Positions 13,420 to 26,640 of a DNA stretch of 64,000 bases are shown in pieces; within the stretch, counting starts at the first letter, position 1; every line of letters begins with the position of its first letter. This DNA is from Heliopora coerulea (lineage: Eukaryota > Cnidaria > Anthozoa > Scleralcyonacea > Helioporidae). A program made the position numbers and the translations under genes. The stretch is taken from assembly GCA_030142905.1 (NCBI GenBank), contig JASJOG010000081.1, positions 372,001 to 436,000 on the forward strand. The letters run 5' to 3'. The notes under the pieces are model-generated. The model saw only the letters and a list, made by a program, of their open reading frames with translations. It was not told where the DNA came from and made no database searches.

Positions 13420-14594
13420 AATATTCGAGATGATTTTTGAAGTTGAAAAATTTCACCAAAAAGAAAAGGTGTTAGCCCTTGGTTTTTTAAGATTTTTCGA
13501 CCAATTTTAAAGTTTCGAGAAAAGCCCAAGATGTTAATGCTAGGACCTAATAATATAATTTTGGCCTTATTTAAAGGGGTTTAGTGTAATATTTGATATG
13601 ATTTTTGAAGTTAAAAAATTTCACCAAAAAGTAAAGGGGTTAGTCCATGGTTTTTGACGATTTTTCGACCAATTTTAAAGTTTCGAGAAAAGCCCCAAAT
13701 ATGAATGCTTAGGCCTTATCATATAGTTCTGGCTTTATTTGAAAGAGTTTAGAGTAATATTTGAGATACTTTTTGAAGTCGAAAAATTTTACCAATAAGT
13801 AAAGGGGTTAGCCTATGCTTTTTGACAATTTTTCGGCCAATTTTAAAGTTTCGAGAAAAGTTAAAAATATGAATGCTTAGGCCTAATCATATAGTTCTGG
13901 CTTTATCTGAAGGAGTTTAGAGTAATGTTTGAGATGATTTTTGAAGTTGAAAAATTTTACCAATAAGTAAATGTGTTGGCTCATGGTTTTTGACGATTTT
14001 TCGACCAATTTTGAAGTTTCGAGAAAAGCCCAAGATATTAATGCTTGGGCCTAATAATATAGTTTTGACTTTAATTGAAAGAGTTTAGAGTAATATTTGA
14101 GATTGTTTTTGATGTCGAAAAATTTCACCAAAAAGTAAAGGTGTTAGCCTATGGTTTTTGATGATTTTTTAACCAATTTTGAAGTTTCGAGAAAAGCCCA
14201 AGATATTAATGCTTGGGCCTAATAATATAGTTTTGACCTTAATTGAAAGAGTTTAGAGTAATATTTGAGATTGTTTTGAAGTCGAAAAATTTCACCAAAA
14301 ATTAAAGAGGTTAGCCCATGGTTTTTGATGATTTTTTAACCAATTTTGAAGTTTCGAGAAAAGCCTAAGGTATTAATGCTTGGGCCTAATAATATAGTTT
14401 TGACCTTAATTGAAAGAGTTTAGAGTAATATTTGAGATTGTTTTTGAAGTCTAAAAATTTCACCAAAAAGTAAAGGGGTTAGGCCATTGTTTTTGACGAT
14501 TTTTCGACCAATTTTAAAGTTTCGAGAAAAGCCCAAAATATGAATGCTTAGGCCAAATCATATAGTTCTGGCCTTATTTGAAGAAGTTTAGAGT
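13420..14594. repeat. Junction block between HOR domains A and B
   Basis: This 1,175 bp block (about seven monomers) begins as a domain A unit, with new variants such as GAAAAGTTAAAAATATG near 13,855. From about 14,280 it changes to domain B monomers (CACCAAAAATTAAAGAGG). It is the hand-over between the two higher-order repeat types. Confidence 0.8.
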
Positions 14595-17500
14595 AATATT
14601 CGAGATGATTTTTGAAGTTGAAAAATTTCTCCAAAAAGAAAAGAGGTTAGCCCTTGGTTTTTTAAGATTTTTCGACAAATTTTAAAGTTTTGAGAAAAGC
14701 CCAAGATGTTAATGCTAGGACCTAATAATATAATTTTGGCCTTATTTAAAGGGGTTTAGTGTAATATTTGATATGATTTTTGAAGTCGAAAAATTTTACC
14801 AATAAGTAAAGGGGTTAGCCTATGCTTTTTGACAATTTTTCGGCCAATTTTAAAGTTTCGAGAAAAGCCCAAAATATGAATGCTTAGGCCTAATCATATA
14901 GTTCTGGCTTTATCTGAAGGAATTTAGAGTAATATTTGAGATGATTTTTGAAGTCGAAAAATTTCACCAAAAAGTAAAGAGGTTAGCCCATGTTTTTTTA
15001 ATATTCTTCGAAAAATTTTAAAGTTTCGAGAAAAGCCCAAGATGTTAATGCTAGGGCCTAATAATATAGTTTTGGCCTGATTTAAAGGGGTTTAGTGTAA
15101 TATTTGAGACGCTTTTTGAAGTCGCTAAAATTTTACCAATAAGTAAAGGGGTTAGCCTATGCTTTTTGACGATTTTTCGGCAATTTTAAAGTTTCGAGAA
15201 AAGCCCAAAATATGAATGCTTAGGCCTAATCATATAGTTTTGACTTTATCTGAAGGAGTTTAGAGTAATATTTGAGATGATTTTTGAAGTTGAAAAATTT
15301 CACCAAAAAGTAAAGGGGTTAGCCCTATTGTTTGTGTCGATTTTTCGACCAATTTTAAAGTTTCGAGAAAAGCCCAAAATATGAATGCTTAAGCCTAATC
15401 ATATAGTTCTGGCCTTATTGAAAGGAGTTTAAAGTAATATTCGAGATGATTTTTGAAGTTGAAAAATTTCACAAAAAAGTAAAGGGGTTAGCCCATGTAT
15501 TTTTAAGATTTTTCGACCAATTTTAAAGTTTCGAGAAAAGCCCAAGATTTTAATGCTAGGGCCTAATAATATAGTTTTGGCCTTATTTAAAGGGGTTTAG
15601 TGTAATATTTGAGATTTTTTTTTAATTCGAAAAATTTTACCAATAAGTCAAGGGGTTAGCCTATGCTTTTTGACGATTTTTCGGCCAGTTTTAAAGTTTC
15701 GAGAAAAGCCCAAAATATTAATGCTTGGGCCTAATAATATAGTTTTGATCTTAATTGAAAGAGTTTAGAGTAATATTCGAGATGATTTATGAAGTTAAAA
15801 AATTTCACCAAAAAGTAAAGGGGTTAGCCCATGGTTTTTGACGATTTTTCGTCCAATTTTGAAGTTTCGAGAAAAGCCCAAGATATTAATGCTTGGGCCT
15901 AATAATATAATTTTGACCTTAATTGAAAGAGTTTAGAGTAATATTTGAGATTGTTTTTGATGTCGAAAAATTTCACCAAAAAGTAAAGGTGTTAGCCCAT
16001 GGTTTTTGATGATTTTTTAACCAATTTTGAAGTTTCGAGAAAAGCCCAATATATTAATGCTTGGGCCTAATAATATAGTTTTGACCTTAATTGAAAGAGT
16101 TTAGAGTAATATTTGAGATTGTTTTGAAGTCGAAAAATTTCACCAAAAATTAAAGAGGTTAGCCCATGGTTTTTGATGATTTTTTAACCAATTTTGAAGT
16201 TTCGAGAAAAGCCTAAGGTATTAATGCTTGGGCCTAATAATATAGTTTTGACCTTAATTGAAAGAGTTTAGAGTAATATTTGAGATTGTTTTTGAAGTCT
16301 AAAAATTTCACCAAAAAGTAAAGGGGTTAGGCCATTGTTTTTGACGATTTTTCGACCAATTTTAAAGTTTCGAGAAAAGCCCAAAATATGAATGCTTAGG
16401 CCAAATCATATAGTTCTGGCCTTATTTGAAGAAGTTTAGAGTAATATTCGAGATGATTTTTGAAGTTGAAAAATTTCTCCAAAAAGAAAAGAGGTTAGCC
16501 CTTGGTTTTTTAAGATTTTTCGACAAATTTTAAAGTTTTGAGAAAAGCCCAAGATGTTAATGCTAGGACCTAATAATATAATTTTGGCCTTATTTAAAGG
16601 GGTTTAGTGTAATATTTGATATGATTTTTGAAGTCGAAAAATTTTACCAATAAGTAAAGGGGTTAGCCTATGCTTTTTGACAATTTTTCGGCCAATTTTA
16701 AAGTTTCGAGAAAAGCCCAAAATATGAATGCTTAGGCCTAATCATATAGTTCTGGCTTTATCTGAAGGAATTTAGAGTAATATTTGAGATGATTTTTGAA
16801 GTCGAAAAATTTCACCAAAAAGTAAAGAGGTTAGCCCATGTTTTTTTAATATTCTTCGAAAAATTTTAAAGTTTCGAGAAAAGCCCAAGATGTTAATGCT
16901 AGGGCCTAATAATATAGTTTTGGCCTGATTTAAAGGGGTTTAGTGTAATATTTGAGACGCTTTTTGAAGTCGCTAAAATTTTACCAATAAGTAAAGGGGT
17001 TAGCCTATGCTTTTTGACGATTTTTCGGCAATTTTAAAGTTTCGAGAAAAGCCCAAAATATGAATGCTTAGGCCTAATCATATAGTTTTGACTTTATCTG
17101 AAGGAGTTTAGAGTAATATTTGAGATGATTTTTGAAGTTGAAAAATTTCACCAAAAAGTAAAGGGGTTAGCCCTATTGTTTGTGTCGATTTTTCGACCAA
17201 TTTTAAAGTTTCGAGAAAAGCCCAAAATATGAATGCTTAAGCCTAATCATATAGTTCTGGCCTTATTGAAAGGAGTTTAAAGTAATATTCGAGATGATTT
17301 TTGAAGTTGAAAAATTTCACAAAAAAGTAAAGGGGTTAGCCCATGTATTTTTAAGATTTTTCGACCAATTTTAAAGTTTCGAGAAAAGCCCAAGATTTTA
17401 ATGCTAGGGCCTAATAATATAGTTTTGGCCTTATTTAAAGGGGTTTAGTGTAATATTTGAGATTTTTTTTTAATTCGAAAAATTTTACCAATAAGTCAAG

Positions 17501-20500
17501 GGGTTAGCCTATGCTTTTTGACGATTTTTCGGCCAGTTTTAAAGTTTCGAGAAAAGCCCAAAATATTAATGCTTGGGCCTAATAATATAGTTTTGATCTT
17601 AATTGAAAGAGTTTAGAGTAATATTCGAGATGATTTATGAAGTTAAAAAATTTCACCAAAAAGTAAAGGGGTTAGCCCATGGTTTTTGACGATTTTTCGT
17701 CCAATTTTGAAGTTTCGAGAAAAGCCCAAGATATTAATGCTTGGGCCTAATAATATAGTTTTGACCTTAATTGAAAGAGTTTAGAGTAATATTTGAGATT
17801 GTTTTGAAGTCGAAAAATTTCACCAAAAATTAAAGAGGTTAGCCCATGGTTTTTGATGATTTTTTAACCAATTTTGAAGTTTCGAGAAAAGCCTAAGGTA
17901 TTAATGCTTGGGCCTAATAATATAGTTTTGACCTTAATTGAAAGAGTTTAGAGTAATATTTGAGATTGTTTTTGAAGTCTAAAAATTTCACCAAAAAGTA
18001 AAGGGGTTAGGCCATTGTTTTTGACGATTTTTCGACCAATTTTAAAGTTTCGAGAAAAGCCCAAAATATGAATGCTTAGGCCAAATCATATAGTTCTGGC
18101 CTTATTTGAAGAAGTTTAGAGTAATATTCGAGATGATTTTTGAAGTTGAAAAATTTCTCCAAAAAGAAAAGAGGTTAGCCCTTGGTTTTTTAAGATTTTT
18201 CGACAAATTTTAAAGTTTTGAGAAAAGCCCAAGATGTTAATGCTAGGACCTAATAATATAATTTTGGCCTTATTTAAAGGGGTTTAGTGTAATATTTGAT
18301 ATGATTTTTGAAGTCGAAAAATTTTACCAATAAGTAAAGGGGTTAGCCTATGCTTTTTGACAATTTTTCGGCCAATTTTAAAGTTTCGAGAAAAGCCCAA
18401 AATATGAATGCTTAGGCCTAATCATATAGTTCTGGCTTTATCTGAAGGAATTTAGAGTAATATTTGAGATGATTTTTGAAGTCGAAAAATTTCACCAAAA
18501 AGTAAAGAGGTTAGCCCATGTTTTTTTAATATTCTTCGAAAAATTTTAAAGTTTCGAGAAAAGCCCAAGATGTTAATGCTAGGGCCTAATAATATAGTTT
18601 TGGCCTGATTTAAAGGGGTTTAGTGTAATATTTGAGACGCTTTTTGAAGTCGCTAAAATTTTACCAATAAGTAAAGGGGTTAGCCTATGCTTTTTGACGA
18701 TTTTTCGGCAATTTTAAAGTTTCGAGAAAAGCCCAAAATATGAATGCTTAGGCCTAATCATATAGTTTTGACTTTATCTGAAGGAGTTTAGAGTAATATT
18801 TGAGATGATTTTTGAAGTTGAAAAATTTCACCAAAAAGTAAAGGGGTTAGCCCTATTGTTTGTGTCGATTTTTCGACCAATTTTAAAGTTTCGAGAAAAG
18901 CCCAAAATATGAATGCTTAAGCCTAATCATATAGTTCTGGCCTTATTGAAAGGAGTTTAAAGTAATATTCGAGATGATTTTTGAAGTTGAAAAATTTCAC
19001 AAAAAAGTAAAGGGGTTAGCCCATGTATTTTTAAGATTTTTCGACCAATTTTAAAGTTTCGAGAAAAGCCCAAGATTTTAATGCTAGGGCCTAATAATAT
19101 AGTTTTGGCCTTATTTAAAGGGGTTTAGTGTAATATTTGAGATTTTTTTTTAATTCGAAAAATTTTACCAATAAGTCAAGGGGTTAGCCTATGCTTTTTG
19201 ACGATTTTTCGGCCAGTTTTAAAGTTTCGAGAAAAGCCCAAAATATTAATGCTTGGGCCTAATAATATAGTTTTGATCTTAATTGAAAGAGTTTAGAGTA
19301 ATATTCGAGATGATTTATGAAGTTAAAAAATTTCACCAAAAAGTAAAGGGGTTAGCCCATGGTTTTTGACGATTTTTCGTCCAATTTTGAAGTTTCGAGA
19401 AAAGCCCAAGATATTAATGCTTGGGCCTAATAATATAGTTTTGACTTTAATTGAAAGAGTTTAGAGTAATATTTGAGATTGTTTTTGATGTCGAAAAATT
19501 TCACCAAAAAGTAAAGGTGTTAGCCTATGGTTTTTGATGATTTTTTAACCAATTTTGAAGTTTCGAGAAAAGCCCAATATATTAATGCTTGGGCCTAATA
19601 ATATAGTTTTGACCTTAATTGAAAGAGTTTAGAGTAATATTTGAGATTGTTTTGAAGTCGAAAAATTTCACCAAAAATTAAAGAGGTTAGCCCATGGTTT
19701 TTGATGATTTTTTAACCAATTTTGAAGTTTCGAGAAAAGCCTAAGGTATTAATGCTTGGGCCTAATAATATAGTTTTGACCTTAATTGAAAGAGTTTAGA
19801 GTAATATTTGAGATTGTTTTTGAAGTCTAAAAATTTCACCAAAAAGTAAAGGGGTTAGGCCATTGTTTTTGACGATTTTTCGACCAATTTTAAAGTTTCG
19901 AGAAAAGCCCAAAATATGAATGCTTAGGCCAAATCATATAGTTCTGGCCTTATTTGAAGAAGTTTAGAGTAATATTCGAGATGATTTTTGAAGTTGAAAA
20001 ATTTCTCCAAAAAGAAAAGAGGTTAGCCCTTGGTTTTTTAAGATTTTTCGACAAATTTTAAAGTTTTGAGAAAAGCCCAAGATGTTAATGCTAGGACCTA
20101 ATAATATAATTTTGGCCTTATTTAAAGGGGTTTAGTGTAATATTTGATATGATTTTTGAAGTCGAAAAATTTTACCAATAAGTAAAGGGGTTAGCCTATG
20201 CTTTTTGACAATTTTTCGGCCAATTTTAAAGTTTCGAGAAAAGCCCAAAATATGAATGCTTAGGCCTAATCATATAGTTCTGGCTTTATCTGAAGGAATT
20301 TAGAGTAATATTTGAGATGATTTTTGAAGTCGAAAAATTTCACCAAAAAGTAAAGAGGTTAGCCCATGTTTTTTTAATATTCTTCGAAAAATTTTAAAGT
20401 TTCGAGAAAAGCCCAAGATGTTAATGCTAGGGCCTAATAATATAGTTTTGGCCTGATTTAAAGGGGTTTAGTGTAATATTTGAGACGCTTTTTGAAGTCG

Positions 20501-21482
20501 CTAAAATTTTACCAATAAGTAAAGGGGTTAGCCTATGCTTTTTGACGATTTTTCGGCAATTTTAAAGTTTCGAGAAAAGCCCAAAATATGAATGCTTAGG
20601 CCTAATCATATAGTTTTGACTTTATCTGAAGGAGTTTAGAGTAATATTTGAGATGATTTTTGAAGTTGAAAAATTTCACCAAAAAGTAAAGGGGTTAGCC
20701 CTATTGTTTGTGTCGATTTTTCGACCAATTTTAAAGTTTCGAGAAAAGCCCAAAATATGAATGCTTAAGCCTAATCATATAGTTCTGGCCTTATTGAAAG
20801 GAGTTTAAAGTAATATTCGAGATGATTTTTGAAGTTGAAAAATTTCACAAAAAAGTAAAGGGGTTAGCCCATGTATTTTTAAGATTTTTCGACCAATTTT
20901 AAAGTTTCGAGAAAAGCCCAAGATTTTAATGCTAGGGCCTAATAATATAGTTTTGGCCTTATTTAAAGGGGTTTAGTGTAATATTTGAGATTTTTTTTTA
21001 ATTCGAAAAATTTTACCAATAAGTCAAGGGGTTAGCCTATGCTTTTTGACGATTTTTCGGCCAGTTTTAAAGTTTCGAGAAAAGCCCAAAATATTAATGC
21101 TTGGGCCTAATAATATAGTTTTGATCTTAATTGAAAGAGTTTAGAGTAATATTCGAGATGATTTATGAAGTTAAAAAATTTCACCAAAAAGTAAAGGGGT
21201 TAGCCCATGGTTTTTGACGATTTTTCGTCCAATTTTGAAGTTTCGAGAAAAGCCCAAGATATTAATGCTTGGGCCTAATAATATAATTTTGACCTTAATT
21301 GAAAGAGTTTAGAGTAATATTTGAGATTGTTTTTGATGTCGAAAAATTTCACCAAAAAGTAAAGGTGTTAGCCCATGGTTTTTGATGATTTTTTAACCAA
21401 TTTTGAAGTTTCGAGAAAAGCCCAAGATATTAATGCTTGGGCCGAATAATATAGTTTTGACCTTAATTGAAAGAGTTTAGAG
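14595..21482. repeat. Satellite HOR domain B: 11 x 168 bp monomers, 1,848 bp unit
   Basis: The monomer family is the same as in domain A but the order differs. The marker monomer AATATTCGAGATGATTTTTG with TTTCTCCAAAAAGAAAAG recurs at 14595, 16443, 18123 and 19971. Spacing is 1,848, 1,680 and 1,848 bp, that is 11, 10 and 11 monomers. The last copy is partial, nine monomers to about 21,482. Private marks include CTATTGTTTGTGTCG and GAGACGCTTTTTGAAGTCGC, absent from domain A. Confidence 0.95.
16443..18122. repeat. 10-monomer variant of HOR B
   Basis: This copy is 1,680 bp because the monomer starting GATTGTTTTTGATGTCG, present in the flanking copies near 15,950 and 19,480, is missing near 17,790. 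All other monomers are in order, so one whole monomer was lost. Confidence 0.9.
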
Positions 21483-23060
21483 TAATATTTGAGATGCTTT
21501 TTGAAGTCGAAAAATTTTACCAATAAGTAAAGGGGTTAGCCTATGCTTTTTGACGATTTTTCGGCCAATTTTAAAGTTTCGAGAAAAGCCCAAAATATGA
21601 ATGCTTTGTCCTAATAATATAGTCTTGGCCTCATTTCATGGAGATTTGAGTAATATTTGTGTTTATTTTTCAGGTCAAAAAATTTCACCAAAACGTAAAC
21701 GACTTATTCCATGGGTTTTGAGGATTTTTCGAGAAATTTCAAAGTTTCGAAAAAAGCACAAAATATGAATGCTTTGACCTAATAATCTAGTTCTGGCCTT
21801 ATTTGAAGGAATTTAGAGTAATATTTTTAGATGATTTTTGAAGTCGAAAAATTTCACCAAAAAGTAAAGGGGTTAGCCCATATTTTTTGACGATTTTTTG
21901 ACCAATTTTAAAGTTTGGAGAAAAGCCCAAAATAATAATGCTTAGGCGTAATCATATAGTTTTAGCTTTATCTGAAGGAGTTTAGAGTACTATTTGAGAT
22001 GATTTTTGAAGTCGAAAAATTTCGCCAAAAAGTAAAGGGATTAGCCCATGGTTTTTGATGATTTTTCGACCAATTTCAAAATTTCGAAAGAAGACCAAAA
22101 TATGAATACTTGGGCCTAATAATATAGTTTTGGTCTTATTTAAAGGAGTTAAGAGTAATATTTAAGATTATTTTTGAAGTCGAAAAATTTCACCAAAATG
22201 TAAAGGGGTTAGCCTATGGATTTTTACGATTTTTCCACCAACTTAGAATTTTCAAAAAAAGGCTAAAATATTAATACTTGGGGTGAAATAATATAGTTTT
22301 ATCCTGATTTGAGGTAGATTTGAGTAATATTGATTATTTTAGAGATCGAAAAATTTCACGAAAAAGTAAAAGGCTTAATCCAAGGGTTTTGACGATTTTT
22401 CGAGCAATTTCAGTTTCGAGAAAAGTGCAAAATATGAATGCTTGGGCCTAATACTATAGTTTTGGCCTTACTTGGAGGAGTTTAGAGTAATATCTGAGAT
22501 TATTTTTGGAGCCGAAAATTTCACCAAAGTAAAGGGGTTAAATCATACTTTTTGACGATTTTTACCCAAATCTCAAAGTTTCGAAAAAAGCTCAAAATAT
22601 GCTTTTTCCTAATAATATATGTTTAGTCTTATTTTAGGGAGTTTTAATTAATATTTGTGATTATTTTTGAGGTTGAAAACTTTCACCAAAAAGTAAAGTG
22701 GATTAACCCATGGATTTTGACGATTTTTCGACTAATTTCAAAGTTTCGAAAAAAGCCCATAATATGAATTGTTTTCCCTAATAATGTAGGTTTAGTCTTA
22801 TTTGATGGAGCTTTGATTAATATTGATTATTTTTGAGGTCGAAAAATTTCGCCAAAAAGTAAAGGGGTTAGCCCATGGTTTTTGACAGTTTTTTGACCAA
22901 TTTCAAAGTTTCGAAAAAAGCCAAAAATATGAATGCTTTGTTCAAATAATATAGTTTTGGCCTCATTTGAGAGTTTTGAGTAATATTTGTGATTATTTTT
23001 GAAGTTGAAAAACTTCAACAAAAATTAAAGGGGTTATCCCCTGGGCTTCGAGGATTTTTT
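21483..23060. repeat. Diverged monomeric edge of the satellite
   Basis: The 168 bp rhythm continues but monomers no longer form a higher-order unit. They differ increasingly from each other and from domains A and B (for example TTTGTGTTTATTTTTCAGG near 21,660 and small indels after 22,260). The common blocks TTTCACCAAAA, GACGATTTTTCGA and AAGTTTCGA stay readable. This is the usual appearance of an old array edge. Confidence 0.9.
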
Positions 23061-23760
23061 TCTAATTTAAAATAGTGGATATTAGGCGAAATCTGAATTT
23101 TTGAGGAGAATAATAGAGTTTTGCGTTATTTTAAGGACTTTGGATAAATATTTCAGTTAATTTTTGAGATGGAAAAATTTCAGGGAAAAATGGTTTTTGG
23201 CGATTTTTCTTCCAATCTGAAGCTTTGAAAATAAAAATGGAAAATGGAAAAATGTGGTCCGATCAATATAGTTTTTACCTAATTTTAGAGACTTTAGATT
23301 AATATCTGAGATAATTTTTGAGATCAAAAAATTTCACCAAATCGTAAAAGAATTAACTCATGGTGTTTGTCAATTTGTCAAGGAATTTCAAACTTTATAA
23401 ATAATGGGAAAATATAAAAGTTCTGGCAAATAATAATTTTTAGGCTAGTTTGAAGCTGCTTAGTCTTGAATTATGTTGAATTTTTGAAGTTGAAAAATTT
23501 CACGAGAAATTAATGTGGTAAGCTCACTTTTCGTATTTTCGTTTTCTGATGATTAGAAAATTTGGTTTTGAATTTCGGGATGGAATTTTTTTGCGAGCGA
23601 GGAAGGATGAAATCAATAATTTTGGTAGATTTCGTGGCCAGGCTTTAAGACTTCGAAATTTTAGCTAAAATATTACGGATTTAATGGTTCTGTCCTTTTA
23701 GCTAAATATTTTTTCAAATTTTGAGATCGAAAAAGTCGACTAAAAATTAGAGTTTAAACC
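23061..23760. repeat. Heavily decayed satellite relics
   Basis: Only scattered satellite words remain (GAAAAATTTCA, TTTTTGAGATC, GGCGATTTTTC) and the spacing becomes irregular. By about 23,760 the pattern can no longer be followed. No gene is seen. Confidence 0.7.
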
Positions 23761-25670
23761 CTGGTTTAACCTCTAAAAATCCCGCTCGAGGCGACATTTT
23801 CTAGTTGACTTCGGCAGTGTAGGTTAATTGTGAAGTTTTCGTTTCATATGGAATAAAACCCTGGTTATAAAGCACCATTTGATACGCACCTGCAGTGGTA
23901 ACCACCAAAGTTTAAGCTGGACTTAGCCACTGAACAGAACTTACCCGCATTCGGCTTGCTACCAAACGAATTTCGTCGCCATGGAGGAAAACTTCAAAAT
24001 TCCGGTATTGCACTGATAGAGCAATTGAATGAAAGTTATTTGATATAAAAAAGACTTTTCCGCCATATGGGAAAGAACAGTGAGCGGGGCGATCGATAGA
24101 AAAAAAATCCATCCAAATGTCGACCAGCCGCCTGAGAAAACAAAAATCCGACGCAAAAATAATGCAAATCAAAATACCGAAGTTTCCTTATCAATGCGCT
24201 CGGCCAGAGGCCACATACATGCGTCTTCTTTTCAAAGAGATTAGAAAATGCGGATATGATGATCCACTTCACCATCATATTCATGAGAAATCGCTCCCTC
24301 ACAATCCGTAATTTCCTCCGCGTACTTGTCATGGAACAGTGATTACATTGGGGAATGAAAGCACCACGTGGTCTAGAATGGGAACTTACATACGAAACTA
24401 AAGAGGTCAATTGAAAAAAAAACAAAAAAAAAAAAAAACCAACCGCCAGTTGTCTCTCTTCACGTTTCAAAATTCTAGAGTCTTGACAAAGTTCCAAGTT
24501 CAAAGAAATAAGAACTGCTAGAGGATCATGTTACTTCGTACAAATTATGATTCAACTTTCTAATGATCGAAATCTAATTTGTATGACAAGAATCAAAAAT
24601 TTATAGACAAGCCTTGGGTTAAGCAGTGACTGCCAATTTCAAGTCGAGTATGAAAGGTAGAGTTGGTAACATGACCCTCGTGGGTTACTCGAGCCACGTA
24701 TTGTACTCGAGTATCCCATGTCTGATGGTTATAGCGCCACCAGTCCGCTTTTCGGTAGTCGACTTTAGTGAGAACAGGGGGAACCACGTGAAGGTATCGA
24801 CTTTCCTGGGACTACTCCTGGCACACTTGGGCTATTTAGGCCGACCAGTAGACCTCCAGTTATAGGAGCGGTACAAAACCTGTTCGTCCCTTGTCCCCCC
24901 ACAAAATGAATTGCATACACCCAAGTGTGTATAACACACATGGATTGATGTCCATTTAGTACATTCAATACAGATTATTACATATTTGTCTTTCCCAACA
25001 ATACATATCTCAGGCTTTTGGTTATGGTCAAGAACGGATCACAGATTTCTTTATACATGTATATCAATTATATCAATATATCAATTATATCAATATATCA
25101 ATCATACATATACTGTATATATTTCGTATTTGTCAATAACAAATTCATTGAAACATTGCCATGATCTTTGTTTCGCAAACCTGTCCCTTCATCATGAAAG
25201 TTTTCCGACTGGAAGCCGACGATATTTTATTCTCAAACTATTAATAATTCATGAGTTATCGTAGTCAATCCACGAATGCTCATACCACATCTCAAGAATG
25301 TAATTTGATGTCCAATGAAAAGCTGCACGAAACTAACCGGTGATCTGGATTACATTTCTCAATTGACATATTTAAATCAATGAAACAAACATGAAATAAA
25401 TCAAGTGGGATACTTGTCTGAGAAGCCAGTTCAAACACTCGTTTATCGTGTTTTATTAGGGGAATCCAACAAAACTACAAAAACCACTAGGCTACGTTCC
25501 ACGGTTTTCATTATTTTCTTGTGTTTGGAACCCCTGACCAAACACTCAAACTCTTGTTTGAACTATGACATTGTCTTGTTAATCGATTTATTTATGACAA
25601 AATTTGAAAGACAACAGTTTTATGTTGCACTTATATGTAAAACATTATGGGAACATATCGCAGAATTATA
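23761..25670. other. Unassigned sequence after the satellite
   Basis: I recognise no gene here. There is an A-rich run at about 24,415-24,438 and an ATATCAAT-type microsatellite at about 25,062-25,110. A stretch richer in G and C (about 24,600-24,900) stands out from its surroundings; its short ORFs are interrupted on both strands and match no family I know. It may be an old mobile-element fragment. Confidence 0.4.
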
Positions 25671-25672
25671 AT

Positions 25673-26230
25673 TGTAACAGGAATTCTAATTGCCATAGAA
25701 ATTCTTATTGCCATAGAAAATCTTGTTTTAATAGAAAATCTTGTTTTAATAGAAAATCTTGTTTTAATAGAAAATCTTGTTTTAATAGAAAATCTTGTTT
25801 TAATAGAAAATCTTGTTTTAATAGAAAATCTTGTTTTAATAGAAAATCTTGTTTTAATAGAAAATCTTGTTTTAATAGAAAATCTTGTTTTAATAGAAAA
25901 TCTTGTTTTAATAGAAAATCTTGTTTTAATAGAAAATCTTGTTTTAATAGAAAATCTTGTTTTAATAGAAAATCTTGTTTTAATAGAAAATCTTGTTTTA
26001 ATAGAAAATCTTGTTTTAATAGAAAATCTTGTTTTAATAGAAAATCTTGTTTTAATAGAAAATCTTGTTTTAATAGAAAATCTTGTTTTAATAGAAAATC
26101 TTGTTTTAATAGAAAATCTTGTTTTAATAGAAAATCTTGTTTTAATAGAAAATCTTATTGTAATAGAAATTCTTATTGTCACAGAAATTCTAATTGTCAC
26201 AGAAATTCTAATTGTCACAGAAATTCTAAT
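25673..26230. repeat. 18-bp minisatellite block 1
   Basis: Twenty-four perfect tandem copies of TCTTGTTTTAATAGAAAA run from 25,721 to 26,152. Diverged copies lie on both sides (TCTTATTGCCATAGAAAT, TCTAATTGTCACAGAAAT). Because 18 is a multiple of three and the unit lacks stops in several frames, long meaningless ORFs appear on both strands. Confidence 0.97.
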
Positions 26231-26640
26231 ACACCTTTTGCTGTTCATTACCAGAAAATATACTATCATTAACGCCAAACTCAAACTCATTACCGCAAAA
26301 ATACATTCATTTTATTCAATCGACATTCATTACCGTAGATACGCAACCATTTACATCAAAGGGCATTCTATTGTGCCAACAGACGACCATTAACACCATT
26401 CTACTATACGTTAGAGGTATTAAAATTGCAATTAGGCATGATATTTCTCCTGCATGATTGAAATTTTATTATTCCTGATGTATAGTAGAATGGTGTTAAT
26501 GGTTGTCTGATGGTGCTATAGAATGCCCTTTGATGCAAATGGCTGTGTATCCACCCTAGTGAATGTCGATTGAATTAAATGAATATACTTTTGGGTTAAC
26601 GAGTTTGAGATTGGCGTTAATAAAGTAAATGGTTTGAACC
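26230..26640. mobile_element. Palindromic (foldback) MITE, copy 1
   Basis: The left arm starts ACACCTTTTGCTGTTCATTA and runs to about 26,430. The right arm is its reverse complement from about 26,470. Arm landmarks are TTAACACCATTCTACTATAC on the left and GTATAGTAGAATGGTGTTAA on the right. The right arm's last ~50 bp is separated from the rest by an unrelated ~255 bp stretch and resumes at about 26,897-26,948. No coding region. Both outer sides are minisatellite repeats. Confidence 0.85.

Noticed and set aside
1..21482. CENP-B box in the satellite monomer
   Set aside because: TTTCGAGAAAAGCCC starts like NTTCGNNNNANNCGGGN but has CCC where CGGG is needed, so the match fails at essential bases.
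25721..26152. CRISPR-like regular repeats
   Set aside because: Repeats are head-to-tail with no spacers, and the DNA is eukaryotic.
25604..26393. Long ORFs of 220-250 codons on both strands over minisatellite block 1
   Set aside because: They exist only because the 18-bp unit has no stop in several frames. Translations are 6-residue repeats on both strands with no gene-like flanks.
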